Under the pieces are notes generated by a model. It was not told where the DNA came from. It saw only the letters and a list, made by a program, of their open reading frames with translations, and ran no database searches. A stretch of 64,000 nucleotides of DNA from Planctomycetota bacterium (GTDB lineage Bacteria; Planctomycetota; Planctomycetia; Pirellulales; Lacipirellulaceae). Positions 35,316 through 43,088 of this stretch are shown piece after piece. Both the position numbers and the translations under genes were made by a program. Numbering within the stretch: position 1 is the first letter of the stretch; every line of letters begins with the position of its first letter. The stretch lies in the NCBI GenBank assembly GCA_029781135.1, contig JAKOXH010000035.1:1-64000 (forward strand), given 5' to 3'.

Positions 35316-37271
35316 CTAACGATCCATACCAGCCGCAAATAGCGAAGGCGAAACCCGCTGTCCCGCCAAGAGCGGCGGCATCGGGCAATTGAGCATGTCA
35401 CAAATCGCCCGCAGCAGTTCTCCCTCTTCGACCGAGACATCCAGATCCGCGCAAATGCACGCGGCCGTGGCGTCGACGAGCCGGGCCCGCAGTTTGGGAG
35501 CCGCCTGCCGCAACTCGCGCAATGCCGCATCGAGTTGGCCGACACTGCACGCCTCACGCGGCAGAAGTTCCACCGACACCTCGCCCACGTGTTTGGCCCC
35601 GGCCTGAAATGCTAAGTCATCATCGTGCTGGCTGGCGTGGGCCAGCGTCGAGAGCAGCACCGATACCTGACTGCCCAGTTGCTGCAGACCGTAGTAACGA
35701 ACCTGCGGCGGCCGAACTTTCTCGAACTGCGGCCGCAAATGACGCAGCAGAATTTGGTGCAGCGTCCACTCAAACAGACCAAGCCGCTGGTCGGCCTGAA
35801 CCAAGTACGCAAAGCACTTATTGAATTCCTCGTATTGCGACGAGCTTAGTGCTCGTAGCGCCGGCAGCGTCATATCCACCAGCGGCAGCAGCGCCCGCAC
35901 ATCGAGCTGGTTCACCGCCGGCATGAGTTTCAGTGTCAGCTCGTAAACATTCGCATCGGCCGCTTTTTCCAGCACTCGCAATTGCGCCGCACGCACATCG
36001 GCATCCTGATCAATTAGCGATGCGAAGATTACGGCCCGGGCACCATAGGGTTCGTGGGCCGCTTGGGTGACTGCCGGCGGCATCGCGGCGATTAGCTCGC
36101 GGACATACTCTCGATGCAGTTCAGTCGGATTCGCCACCTGGTCCACCGCGTGGCGCACGACTTCCACCGGCACTGGCTTGCCGTACACATCTTGCCGCCC
36201 ATCGGCTGGCGTCCCTTCCACGAGCGCCCCCACGCCATCGCGGCCAAAACCGACAACCGCGTCCGCCGGCAACGCTGGTGGATAGACCCCATCCCACTGC
36301 GGATCGACACGGCGAATCCGATCCGTCAGCGGCGGATGGCTGGCAAACAGCGTGCTGATCCCTTCCGCAAAATACATGTGACTCGCCTCGGCTGCCCGCG
36401 GTGACGCGATCTTCGAACCAAACACCGCGGCTCCAATCCGCTTGAGCGCCCCGGCAATGCCCTCCGGGTTCCGCGTGAACTGCACGGCCGACGCATCCGC
36501 AAGATACTCACGTTGCCTCGAAGCGGCCGCCTTGATGAGATTGCCGATAAACAAACCGACGAACCCCAGCACCATGAACGCCAGGCCAATGAAAAACACG
36601 TAGGCCCCGGCATCGTTCCGACGCTCACGGTCGCTGCGGCCGCCGCCGGAATAACTGGCGAACCGCAACACTTCGCGACCGACCAGCCCCATCAGCAAGA
36701 TGCCATGCAGTACGCCGATGAGCCGCAGATTCAGTCGCATGTCGCCGTTGAGAATATGGCTGAACTCGTGGGCCACCACGCCCTGCAGTTGATCGCGCGT
36801 CAGCTGTTGGGCACAGCCGCGCGTAATGCCAACCACCGCGTCACTCGGGGAATAACCGGCGGCGAAGGCGTTAATGCCTTCCTCGCTACTCAGCATGAAC
36901 ACGGGCGGTACCGGCACGCCAGAAGCCAGCGCCATTTCCTCCACCACGTTGAGCACCCGGCGTTCCACCGGGTCATTCGTATTCGGATACACCCGCCGGC
37001 CGCCCAGTCGCTCGGCGATGACCGTTCCGCCGCCGGCCAGCTGCGCCATTTTGTAAAGCGTGCCGACGAGAATCAGCGTCAACGCGGCAGCGCTGGCCAA
37101 GAGCGGAACGTCCAATCGAACTTGGCCGTGACGGTCGGCCGCTGTCACGACAACAGCCGTCAGCACGAACGTCGAACCCACCACGGCAATCACCGCCAGC
37201 ACGAACATCGCGATGAGCCACTTCGTGTTGCGGCGAGCATCGGCCTGACGTTCAAAGAAGTCGGTGGCCAT
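35316..37271 (-). CDS. M48-type membrane metalloprotease (HtpX-like)
   Basis: A 651-residue protein with two N-terminal membrane helices (about 17-45 and 57-80), the zinc site HEFSH (168-172) in VVAHEFSHIL, a second pair of helices, and REYLADASAVQFTRNP providing the Glu ligand. HtpX-like enzymes degrade damaged membrane proteins. After the ~300-residue protease core a C-terminal extension of about 330 residues is mostly helical with a possible repeat (for example LPLVDMTLPALRALSSSQY), possibly a substrate-binding or partner domain. The lemA gene lies just upstream on the same strand; lemA-htpX pairs are widespread. Confidence 0.9.
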   Translation of the reverse strand: MATDFFERQADARRNTKWLIAMFVLAVIAVVGSTFVLTAVVVTAADRHGQVRLDVPLLASAAALTLILVGTLYKMAQLAGGGTVIAERLGGRRVYPNTNDPVERRVLNVVEEMALASGVPVPPVFMLSSEEGINAFAAGYSPSDAVVGITRGCAQQLTRDQLQGVVAHEFSHILNGDMRLNLRLIGVLHGILLMGLVGREVLRFASYSGGGRSDRERRNDAGAYVFFIGLAFMVLGFVGLFIGNLIKAAASRQREYLADASAVQFTRNPEGIAGALKRIGAAVFGSKIASPRAAEASHMYFAEGISTLFASHPPLTDRIRRVDPQWDGVYPPALPADAVVGFGRDGVGALVEGTPADGRQDVYGKPVPVEVVRHAVDQVANPTELHREYVRELIAAMPPAVTQAAHEPYGARAVIFASLIDQDADVRAAQLRVLEKAADANVYELTLKLMPAVNQLDVRALLPLVDMTLPALRALSSSQYEEFNKCFAYLVQADQRLGLFEWTLHQILLRHLRPQFEKVRPPQVRYYGLQQLGSQVSVLLSTLAHASQHDDDLAFQAGAKHVGEVSVELLPREACSVGQLDAALRELRQAAPKLRARLVDATAACICADLDVSVEEGELLRAICDMLNCPMPPLLAGQRVSPSLFAAGMDR

Positions 37272-37276
37272 GGGAA

Positions 37277-37381
37277 GGTCAAGGGTCTAAGGTCGAGAGT
37301 TGAGGGCCAGAATTAACGGGCAATTAGCGCGGGTGTCGTGAGCGTCTGGCCCTCGACCCTCGACACTCCGCCCTCGACCCA
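37277..37381. repeat. GGTCGAGAGTTGAGGG words and GACCCTCGACAC reversed words
   Basis: AAGGTCGAGAGTTGAGGG (37289-37306) and CGACCCTCGACACTCCGCCC (37355-37374) face each other, the same type as 16719-16752. Confidence 0.75.
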
Positions 37382-37987
37382 TCACGTAAACGACACCTTC
37401 GGCGCCTCCGCAATTTGGGCGTCGTCGAAATCCAACAGCTCGGCATTCTGTCCGTGGCCGAACAGGCCGGCGAAAACCACTGGCGGGAATGTCTGCTTGT
37501 AGGTGTTGTAGGCAGTAGCCGAGTCGTTGTAGGCCTGGCGCGCGAACGCCACTTTGTTTTCGGTCGACGTGATTTCCTCGCTGAGCTGGGCCATGTTCTG
37601 ATTGGCCTTGAGGTCGGGGTACGCTTCGGCCAGCGCGAACAGCCGCCCCAGCGCGCCCGACAACCCTTGCTCGGCTGCCGCCAGGGCCTGCATCGATGCC
37701 GGATCGCCGGGATTGGCCGCCGCCTTCTGCAATCCACTCACCGCTTGATTCCGCGCGTTAATCACTGCTTCGAGCGTGCCGCGTTCGTGCTGCATGTAGC
37801 CCTTCGCCGTTTCGACCAGGTTCGGAATCAGATCGTAGCGGCGTTTGAGCTGCACTTCGATCTGCGAAAACGCGTTGAGGTAACGATTCTTCAGCGTGAC
37901 CAACTGATTGAAAATGCCCATCCCCCACATCACGGCGACAAAGGCGATGAACGCCAGAACGGCCAGCACAATCAAAGTCGTGGTCAT
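37382..37987 (-). CDS. lemA: LemA family protein
   Basis: A 201-residue protein with one N-terminal membrane helix (residues 3-22) and a helical bundle: NQLVTLKNRYLNAFSQIEVQ, then RRYDLIPNLVETAKGYM and ALGRLFALAEAYPDLKAN are the LemA signature. LemA proteins sit in the membrane with a coiled domain outside, and are usually paired with HtpX-like proteases, as here (110 bases apart). Their precise role is unclear. Confidence 0.92.
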   Translation of the reverse strand: MTTTLIVLAVLAFIAFVAVMWGMGIFNQLVTLKNRYLNAFSQIEVQLKRRYDLIPNLVETAKGYMQHERGTLEAVINARNQAVSGLQKAAANPGDPASMQALAAAEQGLSGALGRLFALAEAYPDLKANQNMAQLSEEITSTENKVAFARQAYNDSATAYNTYKQTFPPVVFAGLFGHGQNAELLDFDDAQIAEAPKVSFT

Positions 37988-38229
37988 CGAAACACTCCTA
38001 AAGTGAGAAAAGTGTAAGCCGGGATAAAGCGAAGTCCCGCCTTGCTCATTTGGCCCCCGGCCACTGACCGGGGGCTAAATCCGGTCGAGAACAGTAGCCG
38101 CGTTGAGTTAGTTGTACGACGGAATCGCCGCCAATCGCAAGTCGCCGTACGGGGGTGGCCCGAAAATAATTCGCCACCACGCCGCCATTCTTGGCAATTC
38201 GGCTCGCGGTTTGTGGCGATTTGAGTTCA

Positions 38230-38329
38230 GGGGTGGCATGCTCTCGCGAAACAGAGACATGTCCACGCTCGCGGCAAAAACGCAACTGTTTCGCGTGAGC
38301 ATGCTGGCGCGAGCGAGGACATGCCACCC
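38230..38329. repeat. Family-A variant palindrome (GGTGGCATGCTCTCGCG ... ATGCCACCC)
   Basis: Long arms with a CGAAACAGAGACATG core. A nearly identical copy lies at 59495-59592. No gene is seen in 38000-38361. Confidence 0.9.
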
Positions 38330-38361
38330 ATGGCATAATTCACTGGCCCAATCTTCCAAGC

Positions 38362-38937
38362 TCACTCCGGTCCATTCGCCCGTTCGATGTACTCACCCGT
38401 CCGGGTGTCGATCCGCAGGTAATCGCCCGTATTCACGAAGGCCGGCGCCCCAATTTCCGCTCCCGTCTCCAGCTTCACCGGCTTACGCACGTTCGTGGCC
38501 GTGTTGCCCCGGGCGGTTGGTTCCGCGTACTCCACCTTCAAGATCACGTGGTTCGGCGGCGTCACGGTGAGCGGGTTGTTGTTGTACACCATCAAGTTGC
38601 ATTCCATCCCGTCCTTCAGGAACTGCCAGGCATCGCCCACTTGCTCTTTCGTCAGCTCGTACTGTTCATACGTCACATTGTTCATGAATACGAACATATC
38701 TTGCTGGCGATAGAGATACTGCGCCGCGAATTCCGAAACGTCCGCTTCCTCCAACGTCTGGCCCGCCCGATAGGTGCGGTCCAGCATGGTGCCGCGAACC
38801 AAGTTCTTGAGCTTGCACTCGTACAGGGCGTTGCCCTTGCCCGGCTTGCGAAAATTCATTTCGACCATCAAGTACGGAATGCCGTCGATTTGTACCTTGA
38901 GGCCCTTGCGAAAATCACTGGTATTGTACGTCGTCAC
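38362..38937 (-). CDS. efp: Elongation factor P
   Basis: 191 residues starting at a GTG (38937), the usual first codons of KOW-type EF-P. The modified lysine is Lys34 in the loop RKPGKGNAL, the site to which EpmA attaches beta-lysine. The three-domain layout (KOW, two OB folds) and the C-terminal PAFVNTGDYLRIDTRTGEYIERA are standard. EF-P enters the ribosome to relieve stalling at polyproline stretches. epmA, epmB and efp all lie within 6 kb here. Confidence 0.96.
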   Translation of the reverse strand: MTTYNTSDFRKGLKVQIDGIPYLMVEMNFRKPGKGNALYECKLKNLVRGTMLDRTYRAGQTLEEADVSEFAAQYLYRQQDMFVFMNNVTYEQYELTKEQVGDAWQFLKDGMECNLMVYNNNPLTVTPPNHVILKVEYAEPTARGNTATNVRKPVKLETGAEIGAPAFVNTGDYLRIDTRTGEYIERANGPE

Positions 38938-39020
38938 GATTGGTCTTCCCTACGAATGGCTGGTATGTTGAAGGTGTTCCGGTTGTCTTAGTTTGAATTT
39001 TTTTCGCATTCGCAATAGCC

Positions 39021-39037
39021 GCGATGCTACGCATCGC
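39021..39037. promoter_or_regulatory. GCGATGC-TAC-GCATCGC dyad upstream of epmB
   Basis: The same 17-bp dyad as at 35252-35268, 24 bases before the epmB start, between divergent efp and epmB. Confidence 0.45.
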
Positions 39038-39061
39038 CGGCACTGGTCGCCCGAAAAACGA

Positions 39062-40093
39062 ATGACTATTCTATCCAGCCCAACGCGCGTTGTCCGCCCC
39101 AGATTGGGCCTCCCCTACGCGTCGTGGCGGGAGGCCATGAAAGACGCCGTTCGCGATCCGGCCGAATTGTGCCGCCTGCTGGCTTTGCCCGAAAATCTCG
39201 TAAAAAACGCTGGCGAAGCCGCTCAGCAATTTCCGCTCTTCGTCCCACGCGGCTTTATCGCCCGGATGAAAACCGGCGACCCCGCCGACCCACTCTTGCG
39301 CCAAGTCTTGCCGCTGGCCACCGAAATGCAAGAAGTGCCCGACTTCGGAGTCGATCCCGTGGGCGATTGCTCGGCCACCATGCAGGCCGGCCTGCTGCAA
39401 AAATATCAAGGCCGGGTGCTCCTCATCACCACGGGCACTTGTGCCATTCATTGCCGCTACTGCTTTCGCCGGCACTTCCCCTACGAGGAAGCACCACGGT
39501 CAATTGCGCACTGGCAACCGGCACTCGAAGCAATCGCGGCCGACGCCAGTATCCACGAAGTAATCCTCAGCGGCGGCGATCCGCTCTCACTCGTCGACGC
39601 GACCTTGGCCGCACTCATCGAACGGCTCGAATCGATTCCGCATCTGCGCCGTCTGCGAATTCACACGCGATTGCCAATCGTCATTCCCGAACGAGTGACC
39701 GATGAACTCGTCGCAATGCTCGGCGGCTCGCGATTGACGCCGGTCGTCGTCGTGCATGCCAACCATGCCCAAGAACTGGATGAACACACCGCCCGGTCGC
39801 TCGCCAAGCTGGCGGAAGCGCGAGTCGTACTATTGAATCAGGCCGTGCTCCTCGCTGGCGTGAACGATTCCGTGGAAGCCCAAGTCGCGCTGTGCGAACG
39901 GCTCATTGAATTGCGAATCGTGCCGTACTACCTGCATCAACTCGACCGAGTCGCTGGAGCGGCACACTTCGAAGTGCCGCTTGCCATCGGCCGCCAGATT
40001 GCTAAGGAACTGCGCTCACGACTCCCCGGCTACGCCGTGCCCCGCTACGTGCAAGAGATCGCCGGCGCGGCACACAAGATTAACTTACTATAA
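39062..40093 (+). CDS. epmB: EF-P beta-lysylation protein (lysine 2,3-aminomutase family)
   Basis: 343 residues from the ATG at 39062. The radical-SAM motif is C127-x3-C131-x2-C134 (CAIHCRYC) with the following FRRHFPY typical of KamA. It turns (S)-alpha-lysine into (R)-beta-lysine, the substrate that EpmA loads on EF-P. The C-terminal GVNDSVEAQVALCERLI and VPYYLHQLDRV blocks are conserved in EpmB. It is shorter than catabolic lysine 2,3-aminomutase, which fits EpmB. It is divergent to efp, sharing a 124-base intergenic space. Confidence 0.94.
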   Translation: MTILSSPTRVVRPRLGLPYASWREAMKDAVRDPAELCRLLALPENLVKNAGEAAQQFPLFVPRGFIARMKTGDPADPLLRQVLPLATEMQEVPDFGVDPVGDCSATMQAGLLQKYQGRVLLITTGTCAIHCRYCFRRHFPYEEAPRSIAHWQPALEAIAADASIHEVILSGGDPLSLVDATLAALIERLESIPHLRRLRIHTRLPIVIPERVTDELVAMLGGSRLTPVVVVHANHAQELDEHTARSLAKLAEARVVLLNQAVLLAGVNDSVEAQVALCERLIELRIVPYYLHQLDRVAGAAHFEVPLAIGRQIAKELRSRLPGYAVPRYVQEIAGAAHKINLL

Positions 40094-40398
40094 TCTCACG
40101 CAGAGGCGCAAAGGCGCAAAGGACCAGGAGAAACAAAAACCACAAAGGACACGAAGATCACCAAGGATCGCGGAGCCAGGCGATGCAGTTACATTCAATG
40201 CCGCTTTGAAACCGTAGCAAGGGCCGCAAGTCCCTAAAATCGATTGGCGGCGTTCACCAAACGATTGCAGATTCACCCATAGGGGGTAGCGCACCTGGGA
40301 GATTACATAGCTAGAAAATTTATACTGATTCTTAGTGTTCTTCGTGTCCTTCGTGGTTCAAATGCTTTCCTTTGCGTCTTTGCGCCTTGGCGTGAGAC
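40094..40398. repeat. Long paired inverted repeats between epmB and rlmN
   Basis: Outer arms: CGCAGAGGCGCAAAGGCGC (40100-40118) and its counterpart TTTGCGTCTTTGCGCCTTGG (40371-40390). Inner arms: CACAAAGGACACGAAGATC (40140-40158) and GTGTTCTTCGTGTCCTTCGTGG (40335-40356). The 310-base gap contains nothing else recognisable. Confidence 0.85.
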
Positions 40399-40405
40399 CT
40401 AACTG

Positions 40406-41485
40406 ATGCCACCACCAATCAGCATCTACGATTCGCCGGCCATCGACCGCCTGCGGGCCGAACTCAAGTTCGAGCCGCGGCGGTTACGAGCCCTGCGCAC
40501 CGCCTATTTTAAGAAGTGTTTAGGCGTGGATGCCGCGCTAACCGAACTCCCCGAACATGTACGCAATCAGTTCTCAGACCGAGTGCAGTTTCATTTGCTC
40601 ACGCCCGCCGAATCGCACGACTCCCAAGTCGATGGAGCGACGAAACTCGTCCTGAAAACCCCGGCCGGTTACGCGATCGAAACCGTCATCATGCGTACTG
40701 GCACAGGCCGGGTTTCGCTGTGCGTCTCATCGCAAGTGGGCTGTGCGGCCGCCTGTGGTTTCTGTGCGACTGGGCAAATGGGCATAGCCAAGAACCTATC
40801 GGCAGCCGAGATGCTCGATCAAATCGTGCTGGCTGGCGAACGGATGCACGCCGAAGGCCGCCACGTGCGAAACATCGTCTTCATGGGCATGGGCGAACCC
40901 TTCCACAACGAAGCCGCAGTTTACGATGTGGTTGCCGCCCTGCTTGCCCCCACGCTGTTTCATCACACGCCGGGCCGTATTCTCATTTCGACGGTAGGAA
41001 TTCCCGACGCCATGATCCGTTGCGCCCGCCGCTTCCCAGCGGTCAATTTGGCGATCAGCTTGCACAGCGTACGACAAACTGTCCGCGAACGTCTAATCCC
41101 GCTTGCCATAAAATATCCACTTGATGAATTGCGACGTGCTGTCGTGGCAGTGAACTCCATCCAGCAAAATACGCTCATGATTGAGTACCTGATGCTGGCC
41201 GGTGTGAACGATTCGCTCGCCGACGCCCACGAATTCGCCACTTGGCTCCAGGGTCTCAATGTCCACGTGAACCTGATCCCCTATAATCCGATCGCGACAG
41301 CACCAGAGTTGCGTTCGACCGAACGGCCCGAGCGCGACGCGTTCGCGGCCGTTCTGCGCGAGGCGGGGTTTATCACCACAATTCGTTATTCGCTCGGTGC
41401 CGACATCGCCGCCGCCTGCGGCCAACTGGTGCAGAGCGAGAATCGAGAAATCGCCCGAAGACAGGCGATTGGCGCAACCAGTTGA
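40406..41485 (+). CDS. rlmN: 23S rRNA (adenine-C2)-methyltransferase RlmN family
   Basis: A 359-residue radical-SAM methyl synthase methylating A2503 of 23S rRNA and A37 of some tRNAs. The cluster cysteines are Cys113, 117 and 120 (CAAACGFC). Cys106 and Cys338 (in ADIAAACGQL) are the two additional catalytic cysteines characteristic of RlmN/Cfr chemistry. The frame is complete from the ATG at 40406. Cfr-type specificity cannot be ruled out by reading alone, but the sequence resembles the housekeeping enzyme. Confidence 0.93.
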   Translation: MPPPISIYDSPAIDRLRAELKFEPRRLRALRTAYFKKCLGVDAALTELPEHVRNQFSDRVQFHLLTPAESHDSQVDGATKLVLKTPAGYAIETVIMRTGTGRVSLCVSSQVGCAAACGFCATGQMGIAKNLSAAEMLDQIVLAGERMHAEGRHVRNIVFMGMGEPFHNEAAVYDVVAALLAPTLFHHTPGRILISTVGIPDAMIRCARRFPAVNLAISLHSVRQTVRERLIPLAIKYPLDELRRAVVAVNSIQQNTLMIEYLMLAGVNDSLADAHEFATWLQGLNVHVNLIPYNPIATAPELRSTERPERDAFAAVLREAGFITTIRYSLGADIAAACGQLVQSENREIARRQAIGATS

Positions 41486-41509
41486 GAACTGCGCTGCCAA
41501 TGAGTCCTT

Positions 41510-41591
41510 GGGTGCCATGGCCACTGCTCGGAGTGGCCATGCTCGTGGTCGTGAGGTCCGCATGCCCACGCCAAGCCGTGGGCATGGCACG
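41510..41591. repeat. Family-A palindrome, inverted orientation
   Basis: GGTGCCATGGCCACTGC (41510-41526) to CCGTGGGCATGGCACGCC (41576-41593), the reverse complement of the other copies. Confidence 0.9.
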
Positions 41592-41690
41592 CCTGCAATC
41601 AGCTTCGTTCGCTATGCAACCTTGAAAATGAAGACGATCTACGTCGAACCCCTTACGAACTTGAATTACTAACATCTCTTGGAATTCAGC

Positions 41691-42302
41691 ATGAAAGACA
41701 TCATCGCCGGCGTCAGAACGTTCCAGCGCGAAGTGTATCCCCAATATCGTGAGCTGTTCGAGAAGCTCGCGGCCGGCCAATCGCCCGAAGCGCTCGTAAT
41801 CACTTGCAGCGATTCGCGTGTCGACCCCTTCCTGTTCACGAACGCCCAGCCCGGCCAGCTCTTCGTGCTGCGCAACGCCGGCAACCTCGTGCCGAAGTAT
41901 GATGGCATCATCGGCGGCGTTACCGCGACGATCGAATTCGCCGTCGTCGGCCTACGCGTGCCGAACATCATCGTCTGCGGCCATTCGGGGTGCGGCGCCA
42001 TCCACGGCCTGATGCATCCCGAATCGCTGCAAAACATGCCGCACGTGGCCGATTGGCTGCACCACCATGCCGAACCCGTGTTGGGGAAACTCGCGCTCAG
42101 CGGCCGCTTGGGCGGCCCCGATGAAATGCTGCAAGCCGTCGATGCGAATGTGCTCGTGCAATTGGATAATCTTCGCGCTCATCCCTGCGTGGCCGAAGCG
42201 CTCGCCGCTGGCCGCCTCGCACTCCACGGCTGGGTCTACGACATCGTCACCGGCAACATCCGCGCGTATGACGACAAGTGGCAGCAGTTCGCAACGCTGT
42301 AG
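41691..42302 (+). CDS. Beta-class carbonic anhydrase
   Basis: 203 residues from the ATG at 41691. The zinc ligands are Cys39, His98 and Cys101, with Asp41 in the CSDSR motif, the hallmark of beta-carbonic anhydrases; VCGHSGCGA covers the second half. It hydrates CO2 to bicarbonate, needed for carboxylation reactions. It is cytoplasmic. It ends 13 bases from the convergent GIY-YIG gene. Confidence 0.94.
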   Translation: MKDIIAGVRTFQREVYPQYRELFEKLAAGQSPEALVITCSDSRVDPFLFTNAQPGQLFVLRNAGNLVPKYDGIIGGVTATIEFAVVGLRVPNIIVCGHSGCGAIHGLMHPESLQNMPHVADWLHHHAEPVLGKLALSGRLGGPDEMLQAVDANVLVQLDNLRAHPCVAEALAAGRLALHGWVYDIVTGNIRAYDDKWQQFATL

Positions 42303-42314
42303 CGCGAAGAATGA

Positions 42315-43088
42315 TCACCGGTGGCTTGGCACCGCTTGAATATTGAAAATCGGGCGACGGCTGGAAATCAGTTCTGCTTCTAGTGCCTTCCGCACCTTTA
42401 CTGTCGTGTTCTCTTCAAGTACCTGCATTTCCAAATGGACACCACGAAATCCATTTGCCCAAAACCAGCGAGCGAGATTCTTATTGTCCGAATGATCAAG
42501 ATGCTTTGCCACGCGTTTACGGAGACTTTGTCCTTCGCCAACGTATAGCGTTTCAGCAGGGCTGTAAAAGATATAGATTCCTTGTTGCATTGGTACGTCG
42601 GCCTCAACCAAACCTTCAATCGGTAGAATTGAAACCGCGACGGGGCGAACAATATGCGAAAAAAGTTCTGGCCGCAACGACCTGGCTTTTCGAAGGTTTA
42701 GCGCCGCCCAGCGGTATTGAAGAGAAGAGTAGCCGGGCGCTATATCAGCTGCCAAACCATCGAATTCCTGCGCAACCGAGGGATTACAGATAATTCGATC
42801 AAGCGTCGTTGAATCTCGCTTTTCAATGAACCTCGCTGCTATTTCGCTCCCGAAGCAATAAGAGTCCTCGTCCGGAAATGACGTTCTACGGGATCTTCGT
42901 AGCCCCGTAAGCAGTCCGGCCTTACGAGCATTCAACAACAGAAGGTTTAACTCGACGGGCGAAGCATCAACGCCAAGTGAATGGCATCTATTTATGTACA
43001 CTTGGTTCAGCACCGGGTCGGCCACCACTCGATCGGCCGAATACCCGCCACTCGCTTCAAGGAACGCATTGCGAATCTGTTCGTTCAA
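42315..43088 (-). CDS. GIY-YIG nuclease-like protein, paralogous to the C-terminus of the upstream methyltransferase
   Basis: A 257-residue protein whose start overlaps the upstream methyltransferase stop by 4 bases (ATGA). The N-terminal 140 residues have no family name known to me but match residues 383-535 of that methyltransferase (for example the shared RWAALNLRKA / RWAALHLRKA and the LD-I-C-P-EFD block). The GIY-YIG domain follows, with GIY at 170-172, YVG at 182-184, Arg190/192 in LRKRVAKH, Glu237/239 and Asn249, so the active site looks intact. It could be the nuclease of a restriction-type pair with the methyltransferase, or a DNA-repair partner. Confidence 0.82.
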   Translation of the reverse strand: MNEQIRNAFLEASGGYSADRVVADPVLNQVYINRCHSLGVDASPVELNLLLLNARKAGLLTGLRRSRRTSFPDEDSYCFGSEIAARFIEKRDSTTLDRIICNPSVAQEFDGLAADIAPGYSSLQYRWAALNLRKARSLRPELFSHIVRPVAVSILPIEGLVEADVPMQQGIYIFYSPAETLYVGEGQSLRKRVAKHLDHSDNKNLARWFWANGFRGVHLEMQVLEENTTVKVRKALEAELISSRRPIFNIQAVPSHR

